Positions 17,441-26,711 of a stretch of 64,000 bases of DNA are shown here, piece by piece. The notes under the pieces were generated by a model that worked only from the letters and a program-made list of their open reading frames with translations, made no database searches and was not told where the DNA came from. How positions within the stretch are numbered: position 1 is the stretch's first letter; every line of letters begins with the position of its first letter. A program made the translations under genes and the position numbers. The stretch spans positions 1-64,000 of the forward strand of contig JBHELB010000067.1 of the NCBI GenBank assembly GCA_041859045.1, read 5' to 3'. This DNA comes from JBHELB01 sp041859045 (GTDB taxonomy: Bacteria > Hydrogenedentota > Hydrogenedentia > Hydrogenedentales > SLHB01).

Positions 17441-17504
17441 CCTTGTTCCCCTCACGGCGTTTTCCCCCGTGAATGAGCAATCAGACAATAGGACATCTGG
17501 TGAC

Positions 17505-19406
17505 ATGACGCCCATCGAAAAAATCCGCAATGTCGCGATTATTGCGCACATTGACCATGGCAAGACCACGCTGATCGACAGCATTTTCCGCGCGACGCGC
17601 GTTTTTCGCGAGAATGCGCAGGTGGCCGAGCGCGTCATGGACAACAATGAACTCGAACGCGAACGCGGTATCACCATTCGCGCGAAGCACTGCACGGTCG
17701 AGTGGAACGGCTATCTCATCAATATCATCGATACGCCAGGGCACGCGGATTTCTCGGGCGAAGTCGAGCGTATTCTGTCAATGGTCGACTCGGTCCTGTT
17801 GCTCGTCGATGCCAACGAAGGCCCAATGCCGCAAACACGTTATGTGCTGATGCGGGCATTGCGTCTTGGCCTACGGCCTATCGTCGTCGTCAACAAGGCG
17901 GACCGACCCAATGCTGAACCCCACAAGGCGTTGGACAAGACGTTCGATCTGTTTCTTGAACTCGGCGCAACCGATGAGCAGTGCGCGTTTCCGATCCTCT
18001 ACGGTTCGGGGCTGCACGGTTGGCTGGTGCGCGATCTCGATGAGGACCCGCGAGAGGGCATGGACCCGTTGTTTGAGGCAATCATCGATGAAATTCCCGC
18101 GCCCAAGGGCAAGGCCGACGCGCCGTTTCTCATGCAGGTCAGCACATTGGGTTGGCGCGATCACATCGGTCGCACGGGCACGGGCCGCGTGCTGCAGGGA
18201 AGCCTAAAAAAGGGCGAGGCCATCACGCGCATCACAACGCAATGGAAACTCGCCGAGTGGCTTCAAGCACACGACGGCACACATCGCGACGAATGGGAAG
18301 TGACGGGGACCGAGATGGACCGCATCACGTACCTGTGGGTGACGCGCGGGCTGGAATCCGTCGTTACCGACGAGGTGTGCGCGGGCGATATTGTCACTAT
18401 TGCCGGTCCGAAAACGTTGAGCATTGGCGACACAATCTCCGCGGTTGGCCTAGAAGACTGTGCACTACCGCCGCTCGAAATCGAAGAGCCGACGGTTTCC
18501 ATGATGTTTTACGTCAACACCGGTCCCCTCGCGGGCAAGGACGGCACCGCCGTGACCTTGCGCCAGATCAAGGCACGGCTCGAAAAGGAACTGCGCACGA
18601 ACGTGGCGTTGCGCGCGGAGACCTCAGACCGTGGCGACGGCATGAAGGTCTCGGGACGCGGCGAGTTGCACTTGGCCATTCTCATTGAAGAGATGCGGCG
18701 CGAGGGTATGGAACTGTGTGTGTCGCCGCCGGAAATTATCACACACCGCGACGCCGAAGGCCGTTTGTTGGAGCCCTTTGAGGAACTGACCATCGACGTG
18801 CCGCTCGAATTGCAGGGGACGGTCATCGAGAAGGTGTCGTTGCGCAAGGGGCAGTTGACCAACGTCGAGAACAACGGCGTCGGCGTCGTACGACTCGAAT
18901 TCAAGATACCCACGCGCGGGCTCATCGGCTATCGCAACGAATTTCTCACGGATACGCGCGGCTTGGGCATCATGGCCTCGCGCTTCACCGGCTACGGTGC
19001 GTGGTGCGGGGAGTTGGTCACGCGCAGTCGCGGCTCGATGGTCAGTATGGACACCGGCGAGATCACCTCGTACAGCCTCGAAAATCTGCAGCAGCGCGGT
19101 ACGCTGTTCGTGTCGCCCATGGATCCCGTGTACGAGGGCATGATCATCGGCGAAAATTCGCGTCCCGGCGATCTCCCGTGCGCCCCGACTAAACGCAAGG
19201 CAATGACCAACCATCGCGCGGCGGGCAAGGACCACACGATCGCGCTCGACGTGCCGCGTTTGCTCACGCTTGATACGGCACTCGAATGGATCGCGCCGGA
19301 CGAAATCGTCGAAGTGACACCCAAGAGCGTGCGCGTCCGGAAGGCCATTCTCGCGTTAGAAGATCGCAAACGCGAAATGAAACGCGCCGGTGCCATTGCT
19401 TCGTAA
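17505..19406 (+). CDS. typA: Ribosome-associated GTPase TypA/BipA
   Basis: A translational GTPase of 633 residues. G1 is AHIDHGKTT, G2 lies in ERERGITI, G3 is DTPGHADF and G4 is NKADRP. EF-G-like domains II, III and V and the BipA-specific C-terminus follow (GLIGYRNEFLTDTRGLGIM). TypA acts on the ribosome in subunit assembly and stress adaptation. ATG 17505 is preferred because MTPIEKIRNVAIIAH aligns with the family's usual N-terminus. A GTG at 17469 would add 12 residues without a ribosome site. It is a single gene following the signalling block. Confidence 0.95.
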   Translation: MTPIEKIRNVAIIAHIDHGKTTLIDSIFRATRVFRENAQVAERVMDNNELERERGITIRAKHCTVEWNGYLINIIDTPGHADFSGEVERILSMVDSVLLLVDANEGPMPQTRYVLMRALRLGLRPIVVVNKADRPNAEPHKALDKTFDLFLELGATDEQCAFPILYGSGLHGWLVRDLDEDPREGMDPLFEAIIDEIPAPKGKADAPFLMQVSTLGWRDHIGRTGTGRVLQGSLKKGEAITRITTQWKLAEWLQAHDGTHRDEWEVTGTEMDRITYLWVTRGLESVVTDEVCAGDIVTIAGPKTLSIGDTISAVGLEDCALPPLEIEEPTVSMMFYVNTGPLAGKDGTAVTLRQIKARLEKELRTNVALRAETSDRGDGMKVSGRGELHLAILIEEMRREGMELCVSPPEIITHRDAEGRLLEPFEELTIDVPLELQGTVIEKVSLRKGQLTNVENNGVGVVRLEFKIPTRGLIGYRNEFLTDTRGLGIMASRFTGYGAWCGELVTRSRGSMVSMDTGEITSYSLENLQQRGTLFVSPMDPVYEGMIIGENSRPGDLPCAPTKRKAMTNHRAAGKDHTIALDVPRLLTLDTALEWIAPDEIVEVTPKSVRVRKAILALEDRKREMKRAGAIAS

Positions 19407-19499
19407 TCGTGTTGTCGGACGGGCTATCGGTAGACTCACCGATCTCGGCCGTCACGCTTCCCGCTGCACTTTTTGATCGGTGTTTCAGTAGGACGGTTG

Positions 19500-20732
19500 T
19501 CAGGAGGACTGACTGGCGTGGGTTCCTGCCACAATCCCTGACGACCAGGCCCATTGCAGGTTGAAGCCGCCGGAGTCGCCGTCGATATCTAGGATTTCAC
19601 CAGCGAAATATACGCCGGGCACTAGTTTCGATTCGAGGGTAATCGGGTCTATTTCGGCCACATCCACGCCGCCGGCAGTGACTTGCGAGAACATCCAAGA
19701 TTGTGTGCCAACGGCGGGCAGGGTCCATGCCTTCAACGTTGATGCGATGCGCGCAATCTCGTGGTCGGCTAGTTCGGCGCAGGGGCGCTGCAATTCCGTT
19801 GTCCCGGCCATTTGCAGGATGATCGGTATCAGGCGCTTGTGCAGCAATCCAACAAAGCTAAAGTCGATGGGTTTGTGGGGTGCATGCGCGATGCGCTGCT
19901 GAATAAGCGCAACTAACGCGTCGTGCGATAACACAGGGAAGAGATCGAGTCGCACGGTCGTACTGCGGCCTTGCAACGTAGATTCGGATATTGTGCGGCT
20001 AAGTTGCAGGATGGCCGTTCCCGAAACGCCGTAGTCTGCGAAGAGTATTTCGCCAGTCTCTGTGCGCTGTAGACGTCCGTCGACCCATGCCTGCGCTTCT
20101 GCTTGAATACTCACGCCTGCGATGCGTTTGAGATACGGCGCGTCGAGTTTGACCTGAACGAGCGCGGGGAAAGGTTCGACGATGGAGTGGCCCATTGCCT
20201 GCGCAATTTTGTAACCGCCCCCATTGGAGCCGAGATTGGGCGAAGACTTTCCGCCGGCGCAGACAATCACACGGTCGCACTCAACGACACGTTCATTGCC
20301 ACAGATGCAACGGAGCTTGCCGTGTTTCGGTTTGACGGATTGCACAATCGCATCGCACATTTCCGTCACGCCTAAGCGCGTCATTTCGTAGCGAAGTACA
20401 TCCAACACGCTCGACGCCTGCTGACAAACGGGAAACATTTTCCCGTCATCTTCCTCGACGAACCCGATGCCGAGTTCCTCGAAAAAGGCTATCGTTTGTT
20501 CAAAACTCAGTTGTGCGAAAACGCCTTCGACAAACGCAGGGTCTTGACCATGATAGCGGGATGTATGCGGACGCCGATTCGTCAGGTTACAGCGGCCGTT
20601 TCCGGTGGTGAGCAATTTCTTGCCCACGCGCTGCATTCGTTCGATCACCATGACATGCGCGCCGTTGCGTGCCGCCACAATTGCCGCCACCATGCCCGAT
20701 GGCCCGCCGCCAATGACAACCACTCGTTTCAT
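19500..20732 (-). CDS. YhiN/HI0933-family flavoprotein
   Basis: A 410-residue NAD(P)/FAD-dependent oxidoreductase of the HI0933 type. It has an N-terminal FAD-binding VVIGGGPSGM, the family signature GKKLLTTGNGRCNLTN (residues about 36-52), and a C-terminal FAD motif with GVYFAGEILDIDGDSGGFN and QWAWSSG. Members such as BaiN reduce unsaturated steroids or other substrates, but most have no known reaction. Its 3' end lies 93 bp from typA's stop (convergent). Its 5' end is divergent from the folK-pan operon with about 200 bp between them. The substrate is unknown here. Confidence 0.9.
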   Translation of the reverse strand: MKRVVVIGGGPSGMVAAIVAARNGAHVMVIERMQRVGKKLLTTGNGRCNLTNRRPHTSRYHGQDPAFVEGVFAQLSFEQTIAFFEELGIGFVEEDDGKMFPVCQQASSVLDVLRYEMTRLGVTEMCDAIVQSVKPKHGKLRCICGNERVVECDRVIVCAGGKSSPNLGSNGGGYKIAQAMGHSIVEPFPALVQVKLDAPYLKRIAGVSIQAEAQAWVDGRLQRTETGEILFADYGVSGTAILQLSRTISESTLQGRSTTVRLDLFPVLSHDALVALIQQRIAHAPHKPIDFSFVGLLHKRLIPIILQMAGTTELQRPCAELADHEIARIASTLKAWTLPAVGTQSWMFSQVTAGGVDVAEIDPITLESKLVPGVYFAGEILDIDGDSGGFNLQWAWSSGIVAGTHASQSS

Positions 20733-20888
20733 GTAAGCTCCGTCTCGGTGGTTACTACAGACCCAATACCGCCAGCATCACCGAAACAAGTTGAAAGTTG
20801 CGCCAGCACTTAATCGCACGCGTTGGTGCCATTGAACTTACAGCATCCGTCGGGTAAGCTTCAATGATGTGCAGCGGGACAAGAAATC

Positions 20889-20897
20889 TGATATAGT
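20889..20897 (+). promoter_or_regulatory. Candidate extended -10 promoter for folK-panBCD
   Basis: TGATATAGT provides TG-n-TATAGT, an extended -10 element, 34 bp before the folK ATG. No good -35 is seen, which is usual for extended -10 promoters. This is the best candidate in the 198-bp divergent gap. Confidence 0.4.
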
Positions 20898-20930
20898 GGA
20901 AGATACGGCTTGCGTGGTTTTAGGAGTCCA

Positions 20931-21425
20931 ATGCGCATTTTGTTGAGTCTGGGTAGCAACCAAGGCGACCGGGGCAGAAACCTGTCGGCGGCAGTGTTGG
21001 CCTTGTCCAAACTCCCGGATACAAGTGTTTGCGCCGTCTCGGGCATCTACGAAACCGAGCCCTGGGGCGTCCGCGCGCAGCCCATGTTTTGGAATGTGGC
21101 GGTCGAGATCGAGACGGCCCTCGCGCCGCTTGAACTGCTGAACGCCGCCAAAGACATCGAGTCGGCGCTGGGCCGGGTGAGCGCCGAACGCTGGGGACCG
21201 AGGCTGATTGATATCGACCTCATCCTGGCGGAGCACGAGACGTTGGCAACGCCGCGTCTGACGTTGCCCCACCCGGAGTTTCGCCGCCGAGCCTTTGTGC
21301 TGGTTCCGTTGGCGGAGATTGCGCCGGACGCGGTGGACCCGGTGACGGGCCGGACCGTGGCGGCGTTGGCAGTCGCACCGGAAGCCGAAGGGCAGGTGCG
21401 GCGTGTTGCAGACTGGACGGAGTAA
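20931..21425 (+). CDS. folK: 6-hydroxymethyl-7,8-dihydropterin pyrophosphokinase (first copy)
   Basis: A 164-residue HPPK that transfers pyrophosphate from ATP to hydroxymethyl-dihydropterin in folate synthesis. It has the canonical N-terminus ILLSLGSNQGDRGRN, the signature GPRLIDIDLIL carrying the two catalytic Asp, and LPHPEFRRRAFVLVPLAEI. ATG 20931 is used because of the TAGGAG site; an earlier start at 20910 lacks one. It heads an operon with panB, panC and panD. A second, divergent HPPK gene lies at 26704, so folate pyrophosphokinase is encoded twice in this window. Confidence 0.92.
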   Translation: MRILLSLGSNQGDRGRNLSAAVLALSKLPDTSVCAVSGIYETEPWGVRAQPMFWNVAVEIETALAPLELLNAAKDIESALGRVSAERWGPRLIDIDLILAEHETLATPRLTLPHPEFRRRAFVLVPLAEIAPDAVDPVTGRTVAALAVAPEAEGQVRRVADWTE

Positions 21426-21496
21426 CCACTGAACCGCTCCGCTTGGAGCCCATAGGGGACCGGGACGGCAACGTCACGGTTCAGGAGGTTGAGAAG

Positions 21497-22291
21497 ATGG
21501 CCCGCATTACCGCGGCGGCCTTGCGCGCCCGCAAGGGCGGCGAGAAGATCGCTGTACTCACGGCATATGACTTTCCATTCGCGCGGCTCATGGACGAGGC
21601 GGGCGTCGATATTGTGTTGGTGGGCGATTCCTGCGCGATGGCGGTCATGGGCCGCTCCAACACGCTCAGCATCACCATGGACGAGATGATTCATCACACG
21701 CGCATGGTGGCGGAGGCAGTCCAGCACGCCCTCGTGGTGGCGGACATGCCGTTCATGTCGTATCAGGTCAGCCCCGAGGACGCCCTGCGCAACGCGGGTC
21801 GGCTGGTCAAGGAAGCCGGCGCACACGCGATCAAACTCGAGGGACCTGCCGACAAGTTCGGCGGGGCGATCGAGGCCATTCTGCGCGCGGGCATCCCGGT
21901 GATGGGCCACATCGGTCTGACGCCGCAGTCCATCCACCAGATCGGCGGCTATAAGGTCCAAGGACGCGGCCCGCTCGAGCGCCAGCGGTTGAAGGAAGAG
22001 GCCGCGGGACTCGAGGCGATCGGATGCTTTGCGCTTGTGCTGGAGTGTGTGCCCTCTGATCTGGCCGCGGAGATCACCGCGGAGGTTTCCATTCCCACCA
22101 TCGGCATCGGCGCGGGCGCCGCGTGCGACGGGCAGGTTCTCGTCATGCACGATATGCTCGGCTTTGGTATGTATACGAAGTTTGTAAAGGCGTACGCCAA
22201 CATCGCCGAAGACATTCGCACCGCCTTTGAAGCCTACGTGCGCGAGGTGCGCTCGGGCGCATTTCCGACAAAGGAGCACGAATTCGAATGA
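21497..22291 (+). CDS. panB: Ketopantoate hydroxymethyltransferase
   Basis: A 264-residue enzyme that adds a hydroxymethyl group from methylene-THF to ketoisovalerate, the first step to pantothenate. Family motifs are LTAYDFPFARLMDEAGVD, VGDS and MGHIGLTPQ, with the Lys/Glu-rich IKLEG loop. The AGGAGG site sets the ATG at 21497; an upstream in-frame start at 21443 has none. The stop overlaps panC's ATG (ATGA). Being cytosolic and folate-dependent, it fits well beside folK. Confidence 0.95.
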   Translation: MARITAAALRARKGGEKIAVLTAYDFPFARLMDEAGVDIVLVGDSCAMAVMGRSNTLSITMDEMIHHTRMVAEAVQHALVVADMPFMSYQVSPEDALRNAGRLVKEAGAHAIKLEGPADKFGGAIEAILRAGIPVMGHIGLTPQSIHQIGGYKVQGRGPLERQRLKEEAAGLEAIGCFALVLECVPSDLAAEITAEVSIPTIGIGAGAACDGQVLVMHDMLGFGMYTKFVKAYANIAEDIRTAFEAYVREVRSGAFPTKEHEFE

Positions 22292-23127
22292 GAATTCTCG
22301 AGACTCCGACGGAAATGCGCACTTGGGCGGATGAACAGCGCCGAAACGGCCGCACCATCGGGTGCGTCCCCACGATGGGCGCGCTGCATGAGGGACACGC
22401 GAGCCTAATTCGCGCGGCGGTAGCGGAAAACGATGCAGCGGTATTGACGCTGTTCGTCAATCCCACGCAGTTTGGGCCCAACGAAGATTTTTCGCGTTAC
22501 CCCCGAACGTTCGACGCGGACCGCGCATTGGCCGAGTCGCTGGGCGTAGCGTCCCTGTACGTCCCTACCGCGCAAGACATGTATCCCGACGGCTACGCGA
22601 CGTATGTCGAAGTCGAGGAACTTGGCAATGGACTCTGCGGACGCTCGAGACCGGGGCACTTCCGCGGAGTCGCCACCGTGGTAACGAAACTTCTCTGCGC
22701 GGTCAAACCGCACCGGGCATACTTTGGCCAGAAGGACGCACAGCAACTCGCCATTATTCAACGCATGACGCGTGACCTCGACCTGGGCGTCGAGATCGTG
22801 CCCATGCCGATCGTCCGCGAACCCGACGGGCTCGCGATGAGCTCGCGCAACCGGTATTTGAGCGTGGACGACCGCCAGCGCGCGTTGTGCCTCCACCGCG
22901 CGCTTGAAACGGGGCGCAACCTGATGGCCCAAGGCGAACGTCGCGCGGCGAAAGTCTTGGACGCGGTGCGGCAGGAATTGGCGGAGGCGGATCGAGTGGA
23001 TTACGTTGAGTTGGTGAACGCTGAAACGCTGACACCGCTTGAACAAGTAGACGGCCGGGTACTGTTGGCGGTGGCGGCGTTCGTGGGCACGACGCGGCTC
23101 ATTGACAACCTGAACTACGAGGTTTGA
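22288..23127 (+). CDS. panC: Pantothenate synthetase
   Basis: A 279-residue ATP-dependent ligase that joins pantoate and beta-alanine. It shows the nucleotidyltransferase HIGH motif as HEGH in MGALHEGHASLIR, then PTQFGPNEDFSRYPR and the KMSKS-like region LAMSSRNRYLS. The length is normal. The start overlaps panB by 4 nt, and the stop is 5 bp before panD's ATG. The three pan genes thus supply both precursors and the ligation step. Confidence 0.96.
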   Translation: MRILETPTEMRTWADEQRRNGRTIGCVPTMGALHEGHASLIRAAVAENDAAVLTLFVNPTQFGPNEDFSRYPRTFDADRALAESLGVASLYVPTAQDMYPDGYATYVEVEELGNGLCGRSRPGHFRGVATVVTKLLCAVKPHRAYFGQKDAQQLAIIQRMTRDLDLGVEIVPMPIVREPDGLAMSSRNRYLSVDDRQRALCLHRALETGRNLMAQGERRAAKVLDAVRQELAEADRVDYVELVNAETLTPLEQVDGRVLLAVAAFVGTTRLIDNLNYEV

Positions 23128-23132
23128 AAACC

Positions 23133-23498
23133 ATGTTGCTGACGATGCTGAAGGGCAAGATTCACCGGGCCACGGTGACCGAGGCCGATCTGAACTACGT
23201 AGGGAGCCTTACGCTCGACGCCGACCTTATGGACGCCGCCGGCATGTTGCCCTATGAACAAGTACAGGTGCTCAATCTCAATAACGGCGCGCGCTTCGAG
23301 ACCTATATCATTGAGGGTCCACGCGGCAGCGGCGTCGTCTGCTTGAACGGTCCCGCCGCGCGCCAGGGCGTGCCCGGCGATATCATCATCGCCATCACCT
23401 ACTGTCAACTCACCCCCGAGCAGGCCAAAGGCCATCAGCCCGTCGCCGTCCACGTCGACGAGAAAAACCATATCGTCAACGTCGACCACGGCGCGTAG
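23133..23498 (+). CDS. panD: Aspartate 1-decarboxylase, pyruvoyl type
   Basis: A 121-residue proenzyme that makes beta-alanine from aspartate. Self-cleavage between G24 and S25 (NYVGSLTLD) creates the pyruvoyl group. The N-terminus MLLTMLKGKIHRATV aligns residue for residue with characterised PanD when ATG 23133 is used. A TTG at 23124 would add three residues and overlap panC. It is the last gene of the folK-pan operon. A weak hairpin follows the stop but has no proper T tract. Confidence 0.95.
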   Translation: MLLTMLKGKIHRATVTEADLNYVGSLTLDADLMDAAGMLPYEQVQVLNLNNGARFETYIIEGPRGSGVVCLNGPAARQGVPGDIIIAITYCQLTPEQAKGHQPVAVHVDEKNHIVNVDHGA

Positions 23499-23629
23499 CC
23501 GAAGGCGGGACAATCCATTTCAGATTCGGTATTTTTGTTCCACGCTTTACTGAGTGAGCGCGGCTGGAAATCTATAGGTAACTCAAAGTCCAGAAAAGAC
23601 AGGACGTAGACACCGCGAGGAACATATCG

Positions 23630-25405
23630 ATGATGGAACAGTCATGGTTCGAAATGCCTGATGTTCGGCGGCGGCGATTTTCCACAAAGACATGGATTCC
23701 GTTGCGGGCCTCGCAACAACTTATAAGAGAAGGAAATCTCGGTTATCCCGGGTATAGGGAGGAGTATTTCGGCACAGGTTCTTTGGCGGTCCCGGTCGAT
23801 AGGAAACAAGCGACGGCACAGTTACGATGGATGGAAATCGGCGTTATCAGAGAACACTCGTCCTATGCGGATAAAGACGGCACTTATTTTGCTTCAGATT
23901 CGCGCCGGGATTCCAAGGGCGACGTGGTGGGAATACCTCTTGTTCTTGAGCAGCGGCTGACAACGAAAGAAGGTTCTATATGGCACCTTCACCAAGATTT
24001 GGTCATCGCATTGGGACTTCTGAGAGAAGGCGACTCGTGGGTACGGCCCTTTGAAGGATATTGCGAGGTCGCGCGACTGAAGCGAAACGCGCGCGGCCAG
24101 CCCGTTTTGCTCGAAATTTGGGCGGAGTTTCTCTTCGACTACTTGTGCGCCAGAAGCATGGGACTTCGCCTGAGTTCGTACCAGAGCAGAGAGGAGTGCG
24201 TTGAGGATATATCACATTTGACTTGGCCAGAGTCCTGTTGCCATGAGAAAACTGAAAGCCAGCATTGGGAGGCGAACATTCTCAAAATCCACGAAGGAGG
24301 TTGTTTTTTCGGAGAAAAAGCTTCCGTATTACAGGTTACGAGAAAAGACGTGGACCCGGAGGAGGATGTTCCTGTTTTTGCCTCTAACACTGAGGATTCC
24401 TTGGAGTGTAGAGCCTTCACTAGTTCCAGAGAGGGGCCACATCTTTTCTATGTCCAAGGGGAATGCTGGAGCGATGAGTGGATTGACCCTGGCAACTCGA
24501 GTCCGCGGGTACGAGGCGACAAGATAGACGAGAATATTTCCTTTATTGTCGATGCCAGGGGTAGCCGGGAAACCAGAAAAACCCTCGTCTACCCACCTCG
24601 TTATCTATGGTTTAGGCCGGAAGTGATTCCTGAGCTTGCACATCGCCCGGGAGCCGGTTTGGAGTGGTATTCCCGGAATACGGGAAGTATCTGCCGCGTA
24701 CCCGACGAGGGCATTCATTTTGGTGTGAATTCACTTGGGCTTGTGAATGTCTTGGCAAAAGACATCGTGGAGCTTTCGGAATGGCAGCAACGAATCTGGG
24801 TTGGATTCAACGTGAGCCCAGACGGAGGGGTGGCGGAAGAGCTATTGGCCGCGCAGATGAAATGCGATCCTGCCAATACAGTTGCGCCAGAGACCCGTTT
24901 TCGACGAGCGCTTGAGTGCGTGGACGGAGTATTCGTAGACAGGTACAACGCCAAACTTTTTGAAGAACATAATGACAGGAAGAATATACTCGCCCTCATT
25001 CACCGTTTTCGCGCCACCGACGCGGAAGGACTGTTTGGACTTGCTAAGGACATATCTCGCCTGACCGCGGATAGTATTGATTGTGTCTTTCTTCGAAAAA
25101 TTGTCTCGCCGCCAAAGAGAGAGAAGTGGGGTTCGCTGAAACAGTTGGAGAAAACTCTGGCTACAGTGGCGGAACCAAGCGCGGCCCGTTCCGTCATGAC
25201 ACCTCTCGTCGGCGCATATGAACTTCGTCATAGGGACGCGCATTTGGCGGGTTCTGACTCGAGCGAGGCGTTGGAAAAGGTGAAGATTGACACAGCTCAG
25301 CCGTATGTATGTCAAGGGACTCAGCTTATTGAGAGCTGCGCAGCGGCTCTGGAGGATATAATCTTGATACTCGAAGATTCGCGCGGTGTCGCACAAAGTC
25401 GGTAG
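23630..25405 (+). CDS. Unrecognised 591-residue cytosolic protein, possible HEPN-like C-terminus
   Basis: The ATG at 23630 follows a GAGG site. No signal peptide or membrane segment is seen. The protein is rich in Trp, Arg and Glu. Residues 1-420 match no family I recognise. The last ~170 residues are predicted helical and contain LRHRDAHL, an R533-x4-H538 pattern like that of HEPN ribonucleases. HEPN domains often sit in abortive-infection or toxin proteins, so a defence role is possible but unproven. Base use is more AT-rich than in the flanking pan and fol operons, and it stands alone between them, consistent with an inserted gene. The motif alone is weak evidence. Confidence 0.6.
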   Translation: MMEQSWFEMPDVRRRRFSTKTWIPLRASQQLIREGNLGYPGYREEYFGTGSLAVPVDRKQATAQLRWMEIGVIREHSSYADKDGTYFASDSRRDSKGDVVGIPLVLEQRLTTKEGSIWHLHQDLVIALGLLREGDSWVRPFEGYCEVARLKRNARGQPVLLEIWAEFLFDYLCARSMGLRLSSYQSREECVEDISHLTWPESCCHEKTESQHWEANILKIHEGGCFFGEKASVLQVTRKDVDPEEDVPVFASNTEDSLECRAFTSSREGPHLFYVQGECWSDEWIDPGNSSPRVRGDKIDENISFIVDARGSRETRKTLVYPPRYLWFRPEVIPELAHRPGAGLEWYSRNTGSICRVPDEGIHFGVNSLGLVNVLAKDIVELSEWQQRIWVGFNVSPDGGVAEELLAAQMKCDPANTVAPETRFRRALECVDGVFVDRYNAKLFEEHNDRKNILALIHRFRATDAEGLFGLAKDISRLTADSIDCVFLRKIVSPPKREKWGSLKQLEKTLATVAEPSAARSVMTPLVGAYELRHRDAHLAGSDSSEALEKVKIDTAQPYVCQGTQLIESCAAALEDIILILEDSRGVAQSR

Positions 25406-25597
25406 CAGGCACTCTAACCCAACAGGCGAGGTCCTAGACAGCTACAACGAGGACTGCGGCTCGTAGATATACTTTTCTTTTGCGGCGGCGAGGCAAGTCC
25501 TTGACCCTCGCCGTGTCCCCGGGTACCCTGTAGGCACGTGGGAAGTTTTTCGGGCCCGACAGGGTTCTTCCCCAAGGTAGACACGGGAAGGTCAGGT

Positions 25598-26344
25598 GTG
25601 ACGAAACCGGTACTGCGTTATACGACGGCTCTCATCACCGGCGCCGCACGGCGCTTGGGCCGGGCCATCTCTGTGACTCTTGCGGCGCGGGGATACGGCG
25701 TTGTGCTGCATTACAATCGCTCGGCAACTGAGGCAGAGGCCTTGGCCGCCGAACTGCGCACGACCGGCGCACAGGCGTGGACGGTTCAGGCCGACCTCGA
25801 GGACGCGGAGTCGGCCCGTTCGCTCATGGAGGAAGCCGCCGCAGTGGCAGGCCCTGTCGATATCCTCATCAACAGCGCCTCGATTTTCACGCCGTCGGGA
25901 CTTGATGATTTTTCCGAGGCCGACCTCATGGCCAATGTCCGCGTGAATGCGCTTGCGCCCGCGCTCATAGCGCGCGCGTTCGCCGCGCAGAAGCGGAACG
26001 GGTGTATTGTAAATCTCCTCGACAGTCGGGTCTGCGACTACGATACGGCACATGTCGCCTATCATCTGAGCAAGCGCATGTTGGCCGCGCTGACGTCGAT
26101 GATGGCCGTCGAGTATGCGCCGGCGATTCGTGTAAATGCCGTTGCTCCGGGCCTAATCCTTCCGCCCGAGGGACAGGACGAGGCATATCTTGTGGCACTG
26201 GCGTCGAGTAATCCGCTGAACACGCACGGCGCCCCCGAAGACATCGCGCGCGCAGTGTGTTTCTTGATTGACAGCGGATTTGTAACAGGACAAACGCTCT
26301 ATGTCGATGGCGGACGCCACCTTCGAGGGAAATTCTATGAATGA
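25598..26344 (+). CDS. Short-chain dehydrogenase, pteridine-reductase-like
   Basis: A 248-residue SDR with the NADP-site variant TGAARRLG (residues 14-21), the NAG-like INSAS, the catalytic YHLSK and a C-terminal GQTLYVDGGRHL. TGxxRRxG is typical of pteridine reductases such as FolM and PTR1, which reduce dihydropterin or dihydrofolate. GTG 25598 has a GGAAGG site; an upstream GTG at 25538 has none. It overlaps folB by 8 nt and opens an SDR-folB-folK-folE operon. The context therefore supports a pterin or folate reductase over a fatty-acid or sugar SDR. Confidence 0.85.
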   Translation: MTKPVLRYTTALITGAARRLGRAISVTLAARGYGVVLHYNRSATEAEALAAELRTTGAQAWTVQADLEDAESARSLMEEAAAVAGPVDILINSASIFTPSGLDDFSEADLMANVRVNALAPALIARAFAAQKRNGCIVNLLDSRVCDYDTAHVAYHLSKRMLAALTSMMAVEYAPAIRVNAVAPGLILPPEGQDEAYLVALASSNPLNTHGAPEDIARAVCFLIDSGFVTGQTLYVDGGRHLRGKFYE

Positions 26345-26711
26345 ATCTGCGCTTGATCGTATTTATATCCGCGATCTTCTGGTGCGCTGTCTGGTCGGCA
26401 TCAATCCCGACGAGCGTGTCAACCAACAGGACATCATCATTAATCTGGTGTTGCACGCGGACCTAAGGAAAGCATGTCAAAGCGATGACATCGCGGACAC
26501 CGTGGATTACAAGACAATCAAGAAACAAGTACTCGAACTTGTGCAGAATTCCTCGTTCTTGCTTGTTGAGCGATTGGCACAGGCCGTGGCGGACGTTTGT
26601 CTTGAACATCCCGGCGTGCGGCGGTGCGAGGTGACGATTGACAAACCCGGCGCGCTGCGCTTCGCGCGGAGCGTCGCGGTATCCATCACGCGAGATCGTG
26701 CGAATGGCTGA
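26337..26711 (+). CDS. folB: Dihydroneopterin aldolase-family protein
   Basis: A 124-residue FolB/FolX-family protein (IYIRDLLVRCLVGINPDER, then VERLAQAVADVCLEHP). FolB converts dihydroneopterin to hydroxymethyl-dihydropterin; the close relative FolX epimerises dihydroneopterin triphosphate. With a pteridine-reductase-like SDR next to it, either role is possible, but the following HPPK and GTP cyclohydrolase favour FolB. ATG 26337 follows GAGGGA and overlaps the SDR stop. The 3' end overlaps folK by 8 nt. Confidence 0.88.
   Translation: MNESALDRIYIRDLLVRCLVGINPDERVNQQDIIINLVLHADLRKACQSDDIADTVDYKTIKKQVLELVQNSSFLLVERLAQAVADVCLEHPGVRRCEVTIDKPGALRFARSVAVSITRDRANG

Noticed and set aside
17469..17504. 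Upstream GTG start for typA
   Set aside because: No ribosome site, and the extra residues do not match the TypA N-terminus.
21047..22279. 410-codon minus-strand frame across folK and panB
   Set aside because: It crosses two clear genes on the opposite strand and has no ribosome site or motif.
23499..23560. Terminator after panD
   Set aside because: Only a weak 5-bp stem and no stable T tract.
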